8,691 nt of DNA, from assembly GCA_003527225.1 (NCBI GenBank), contig DPXQ01000164.1, forward strand, positions 1 to 8,691, given 5' to 3'. Shown piece by piece: positions 6,219-8,691 of the stretch (its first letter is position 1; each line of letters begins with the position of its first letter). Source of the stretch: Rhizobium sp. (GTDB lineage Bacteria; Pseudomonadota; Alphaproteobacteria; Rhizobiales; Rhizobiaceae). The translations under genes and the position numbers were made by a program. Under the pieces are notes generated by a model. That model searched no databases. It was not told the origin of the DNA and saw only the letters and a program-made list of their open reading frames with translations.

Positions 6219-7004
6219 GTGTTCATTCCGCTGCATGACCGAAACGCCCTCAAGCATATCAAGCGCCAGTACGTCACTCTTGGGCTGATCGTAGCAAACA
6301 TTGCGATCTGGCTAGTGACTGGTCCCCTTGCTCCCCTGGAATATATCAATGCCAGCGTTTTCGGGCTTGGTTTCATTCCCGCCGTCGTCTTTGGCAACGC
6401 AACACTCGATCCCGCCTTGGTGCTCGTTCCCGAGGACTTGACGACGCTCACCTATGCCTTCCTGCATACCGATATTCTGCACCTTGGGTCGAATATGCTC
6501 TTTCTCTGGGTATTCGGAGACAATGTCGAGGACGCGCTCGGCCACATCCGATTTCTGATCTTCTATCTGATGTGCGCCGTCGCAGGCGCGCTTTTCCACG
6601 GACTCGTCGCGCCGACGTCGCAAACCCCACTCATAGGAGCCTCAGGGGCGATCTCCGGTGTGGTGGCTGCATATACCCTGCTCCACCCGAAAGTCCGGAT
6701 CTGGGTCCTTGTATTTTTCCGCTTCCCCTTGCCATTGCCAGCCTTCCTGCCGCTGCTTTTCTGGATCGGCCAGCAATTCTGGATGCTGGCCATCGACAGC
6801 GGGGGAGAAGTCTCCTGGGGCGCACATGTCGGCGGGATTCTCGCCGGGGGCATTCTCGTGCTTTTCATGCGCCGTCCCGGAGTGCCACTTTTCGACAGGA
6901 CCATCGTCACCCCGGCGGCCGTCGAGCACCGGCTGAAACCGCCGGCGGCGACACAGGGCTCCCTTACGGCTCCCGCGCGCAAACCAGTTCATTGGGGGCG
7001 TTAA
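6219..7004 (+). CDS. Rhomboid family intramembrane serine protease
   Basis: A 261-residue membrane-embedded serine protease that cleaves transmembrane segments of other proteins; bacterial substrates are mostly unknown. The catalytic dyad is seen as S142 in GASG (140-143) at the start of a membrane helix, and H203 in WGAHVGG (200-206). The oxyanion and H/N residues of the second span are present as H88-x3-N92, followed by the FGDNVED loop (99-105). Six hydrophobic spans fit the GlpG-like core: about 18-38, 88-99, 110-130, 143-156, 160-190 (split by a proline-rich turn) and 203-217. A polar tail of about 40 residues follows. The start is a GTG at 6219 with AGGGG at 6209-6213, five bases upstream. 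It is the last gene of the SDR-HIG1-pduO cluster, and its stop is followed by a 186-bp gap. Confidence 0.93.
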   Translation: MFIPLHDRNALKHIKRQYVTLGLIVANIAIWLVTGPLAPLEYINASVFGLGFIPAVVFGNATLDPALVLVPEDLTTLTYAFLHTDILHLGSNMLFLWVFGDNVEDALGHIRFLIFYLMCAVAGALFHGLVAPTSQTPLIGASGAISGVVAAYTLLHPKVRIWVLVFFRFPLPLPAFLPLLFWIGQQFWMLAIDSGGEVSWGAHVGGILAGGILVLFMRRPGVPLFDRTIVTPAAVEHRLKPPAATQGSLTAPARKPVHWGR

Positions 7005-7190
7005 AAGAACGCTGGCGCAGGAGAAATATTGACGTAAACGTAAACGTTAATTACTGATGGGAACAAATACGTCAGACTTGGTGCGAGACGTTGTGTTTGC
7101 GAGAAAAATGCGTATCGATGTCGCCCACCGACAAACGGAGGACCGCTTTCAAGCGCATTTTCAGCCGGAAAGCAGCGAAGGAAGGAATCA
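7005..7190 (+). promoter_or_regulatory. Leader and control region of etfB-etfA
   Basis: This 186-bp gap is less G+C-rich than its surroundings and is the probable promoter region of the etf operon. It holds TTGACG at 7029-7034 and a weak TACTGA at 7052-7057 with a 17-bp spacer. The spacer and -35 lie inside a 22-bp near-palindrome (7029-7050) with three ACGT cores. A short open frame runs through the leader (7057-7194). The etfB ribosome binding site is AGGAAGGAA at 7179-7187. Confidence 0.55.
7029..7050. promoter_or_regulatory. Putative operator: 22-bp near-palindrome with three ACGT cores
   Basis: The segment begins TTGACGT and ends ACGTTAA. ACGT occurs three times with a 6-bp period (7032-7035, 7038-7041 and 7044-7047), separated by AA each time. 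Comparing the segment with its own reverse complement gives 16 of 22 matching positions. It overlaps a possible -35 element, where a bound regulator would be expected to act. The arrangement resembles sites of MerR-family regulators of branched-chain or fatty acid breakdown (LiuR-like), but that link is from memory and not tested here. Confidence 0.45.
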
Positions 7191-7194
7191 ATGA
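7057..7194 (+). CDS. Possible 45-codon leader ORF overlapping the etfB start
   Basis: An ATG at 7057 opens a frame of 45 codons that ends with TGA at 7192-7194, so that ATGA (7191-7194) joins its stop to the etfB start. A second in-frame ATG at 7108 would give 28 codons. I recognise no family; the product is polar, with many Arg, Gln and Glu and no membrane span. Neither ATG has a good ribosome binding site, and by my count 24 of 45 third positions are G or C, little better than chance for this genome. It may be a chance frame or a leader for translational coupling. Confidence 0.18.
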   Translation: MGTNTSDLVRDVVFARKMRIDVAHRQTEDRFQAHFQPESSEGRNQ

Positions 7195-7940
7195 AGATAC
7201 TCGTGACCGTTAAGCGGGTCGTAGACTACAACGTCAAGATTCGCGTAAAGCCCGATGGTTCGGGCGTCGAGCTTGCCAATGTGAAGATGTCGATGAACCC
7301 GTTCGACGAAATCTCCGTTGAAGAAGCACTGCGACTGAAGGAAGCCGGCAAGGCCTCGGAAGTCGTTGTCGTCTCCATCGGCCCCGCCAAGGCCGAGGAA
7401 ACGCTGCGCACCGGCCTCGCCATGGGCGCCGACCGTGCCATCCTGATCGAAACCGATGACGCCGTCGAGCCGCTTGCAGTCGCCAAGATCCTCAAGGGTG
7501 TGATCGAAGCTGAACAGCCGGGCCTCGTCATCACCGGCAAGCAGGCGATCGACGATGATTCGAACCAGACCGGCCAGATGCTCTCCGCCTTGCTCGGTTG
7601 GGCACAGGCAACCTTTGCCTCCAAGGTCGAAATCGGCGACGGCAAGGCACAGGTGACCCGCGAAGTCGACGGTGGTCTGCAGACCATCGAGATCAAGCTG
7701 CCGGCGGTCGTCACGACGGACCTTCGCCTCAATGAGCCGCGCTACGCTTCGCTGCCGAACATCATGAAGGCAAAGAAAAAACCGCTCGACAAGAAGACTC
7801 CCGCCGATTTTGGCGTGGACACCGCGCCACGCCTCAAGGTGCTCAAAACCGAGGAACCAGGCGGTCGCAAGGCTGGCGTCAAGGTCAAGTCGGTGGCCGA
7901 ACTCGTCGACAAGCTCAAGAACGAAGCCGGCGTACTATAA
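7191..7940 (+). CDS. etfB: Electron transfer flavoprotein subunit beta
   Basis: The 249-residue beta subunit of the soluble ETF heterodimer, which takes electrons from acyl-CoA and related dehydrogenases and hands them to ETF-ubiquinone oxidoreductase at the membrane. The N-terminus [18 protein letters not shown] and the [16 protein letters not shown] stretch (36-51) are typical of the housekeeping group. The AMP-binding segment [10 protein letters not shown] is at 121-130. The ETF-beta signature [10 protein letters not shown]...LPAVVTT occupies 155-176. The dehydrogenase recognition loop is [13 protein letters not shown] (185-197), as in the mitochondrial protein, with the lysines that are methylated there. 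Length matches the family. The ATG at 7191 has AGGAAGGAA at 7179-7187. etfA follows after 26 bp. The close match to the mitochondrial type argues against the FixA nitrogen-fixation paralogue. Confidence 0.96.
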   Translation: MKILVTVKRVVDYNVKIRVKPDGSGVELANVKMSMNPFDEISVEEALRLKEAGKASEVVVVSIGPAKAEETLRTGLAMGADRAILIETDDAVEPLAVAKILKGVIEAEQPGLVITGKQAIDDDSNQTGQMLSALLGWAQATFASKVEIGDGKAQVTREVDGGLQTIEIKLPAVVTTDLRLNEPRYASLPNIMKAKKKPLDKKTPADFGVDTAPRLKVLKTEEPGGRKAGVKVKSVAELVDKLKNEAGVL

Positions 7941-7966
7941 TCGGAACGGGATAGGAGAACAAAGAT

Positions 7967-8691
7967 ATGGCCATTCTTCTTCTGGCAGAACACGACAACG
8001 CAACCCTGTCCGACCAAACCGCCAAGGCACTGACAGCGGCCACCCAGATCGGCGGTGACGTGCATGTTCTGGTCGCAGGCTCGGCTGCCCAAGGCGCAGC
8101 CGATGCCACCGCCAAGCTCTCGGGCGTTTCCAAGGTGCTGCTCGCCGAGGATGCGAGTCTCGCCAACAACCTCGCCGAGCCGCTTGCGGCCCTGGTCGTT
8201 TCGCTGGCCGGTGGCTATGACGCCATTGTCGCCCCCGCAACCTCGGTCGGCAAGAACGTCCTGCCGCGCGTCGCAGCACTGCTCGACGTAATGCAGGTCT
8301 CGGAAATCATCGAGGTTGTCTCGCCGGACACATTCAAGCGTCCGATCTATGCCGGTAACGCCATCCAGACCGTCCAATCGACCGACGCCAAGAAGGTCAT
8401 TACCGTTCGCACGGCCTCCTTTGCCGCAGCAGGCGAAGGCGGTTCGGCCTCCATCGAGACGGTTTCGGCAGCCGCCAACCCGGGTCTTTCCACTCATGTC
8501 TCGGACGCGCTGTCGTCGTCGGATCGTCCGGAACTGACCTCGGCCAAGATCATCATCTCGGGCGGCCGCGCGCTCGGATCCGCAGAGAAATTCAAGGAGG
8601 TCATCCTGCCGGTTGCCGACAAGCTCGGCGCCGCCGTTGGCGCTTCGCGCGCGGCGGTCGATGCCGGCTATGCCCCGAATGACTGGCAGGT
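7967..8691 (+). CDS. etfA: Electron transfer flavoprotein subunit alpha, 3' end outside window
   Basis: The first 241 codons of the alpha subunit, which holds FAD in the ETF heterodimer. My translation starts MAILLLAEHDNATLSDQTAK, the usual ETF-alpha N-terminus. Domain I includes VHVLVAG (32-38), a KVLLAED strand (56-62) and the APATSVGKNVLPRVAALL segment (89-106). The FAD-binding C-terminal domain begins near 190 with SGGRALGS (198-205) and GASRAAVDAGYAP (225-237); the window ends before the rest of that domain. About 70 residues are expected to be missing, as the family is near 310 residues. The ATG at 7967 has AGGAG at 7953-7957, nine bases upstream, and follows the etfB stop by 26 bp, so the two are one operon. 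Codon choice is strongly G/C-ending, in keeping with good expression. Confidence 0.96.
   Translation, partial: MAILLLAEHDNATLSDQTAKALTAATQIGGDVHVLVAGSAAQGAADATAKLSGVSKVLLAEDASLANNLAEPLAALVVSLAGGYDAIVAPATSVGKNVLPRVAALLDVMQVSEIIEVVSPDTFKRPIYAGNAIQTVQSTDAKKVITVRTASFAAAGEGGSASIETVSAAANPGLSTHVSDALSSSDRPELTSAKIIISGGRALGSAEKFKEVILPVADKLGAAVGASRAAVDAGYAPNDWQ

Noticed and set aside
6998..7012. Hairpin GCGTT-AAAAG-AACGC at the rhomboid stop codon
   Set aside because: Five-base-pair stem with no following T run; too weak to call a terminator.
7742..8497. 251-codon minus-strand open frame opposite etfB and etfA
   Set aside because: Antisense shadow of two well-recognised genes; Gly/Arg/Asp-rich and spans their intergenic gap by chance.
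7191..8691. FixA/FixB nitrogen-fixation electron transfer proteins
   Set aside because: The beta signature, the recognition loop [13 protein letters not shown] and the alpha N-terminus match housekeeping ETF, and no fixC, fixX or nif gene is near.
1..8691. CRISPR arrays, insertion sequences, integrase attachment at the tRNA-Leu
   Set aside because: I saw no regular spaced repeats, no transposase or integrase, and no repeat of the visible tRNA half elsewhere in the window; the tRNA 3' end, where attachment would occur, is outside.

Overview
The window looks like ordinary chromosomal DNA of an alphaproteobacterium, most likely from the Rhizobiales (Rhizobiaceae or relatives). The reasons are a G+C-rich coding style, protein families with rhizobial-type sequences (HNH endonuclease, HIG1-like twin-membrane peptide, PduO-type adenosyltransferase, etfB-etfA), and rhizobial-type promoter spacing upstream of the tRNA. 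I cannot fix genus or species. I see no phage, transposon, CRISPR array or defence island.

Layout. (1) Positions 1-39 hold the 5' part of a minus-strand tRNA-Leu(CAA), cut by the window edge, with its own promoter at 71-98. (2) Positions 226-1330 hold two overlapping plus-strand membrane-protein genes: a YqaA/DedA-like VTT protein, then DsbB, the quinone-linked oxidase that recharges periplasmic disulfide formation. (3) Positions 1337-2638 hold two minus-strand DNA-acting genes, an HNH endonuclease and an AlkA-type 3-methyladenine DNA glycosylase. (4) Positions 2705-3589 hold plus-strand glutamyl-Q-tRNA(Asp) synthetase, divergent from alkA. It overlaps tail to tail by 36 bp with a minus-strand YihY/BrkB membrane protein (3554-4456). 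(5) From 4540 to 7004 there is a tight plus-strand cluster with gaps of 14-27 bp: a classical short-chain dehydrogenase, a 65-residue HIG1-like double-membrane-span peptide, a PduO-type cob(I)alamin adenosyltransferase and a rhomboid protease. It reads as one operon. (6) After a 186-bp regulatory gap, etfB and the first 241 codons of etfA encode the electron transfer flavoprotein, which passes electrons from acyl-CoA dehydrogenases to ETF-ubiquinone oxidoreductase.

Common threads are membrane and redox functions (DsbB, HIG1-like, ETF), tRNA and DNA upkeep (GluQRS, AlkA, HNH) and cofactor supply (adenosylcobalamin). The least explained pieces are a 22-bp near-palindrome with three evenly spaced ACGT cores upstream of etfB, a small open frame that ends in an ATGA overlap with the etfB start, and a GluQRS that lacks the usual zinc-ligand cysteines. 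I found no clear new multi-gene system; the findings are modest and ranked accordingly.
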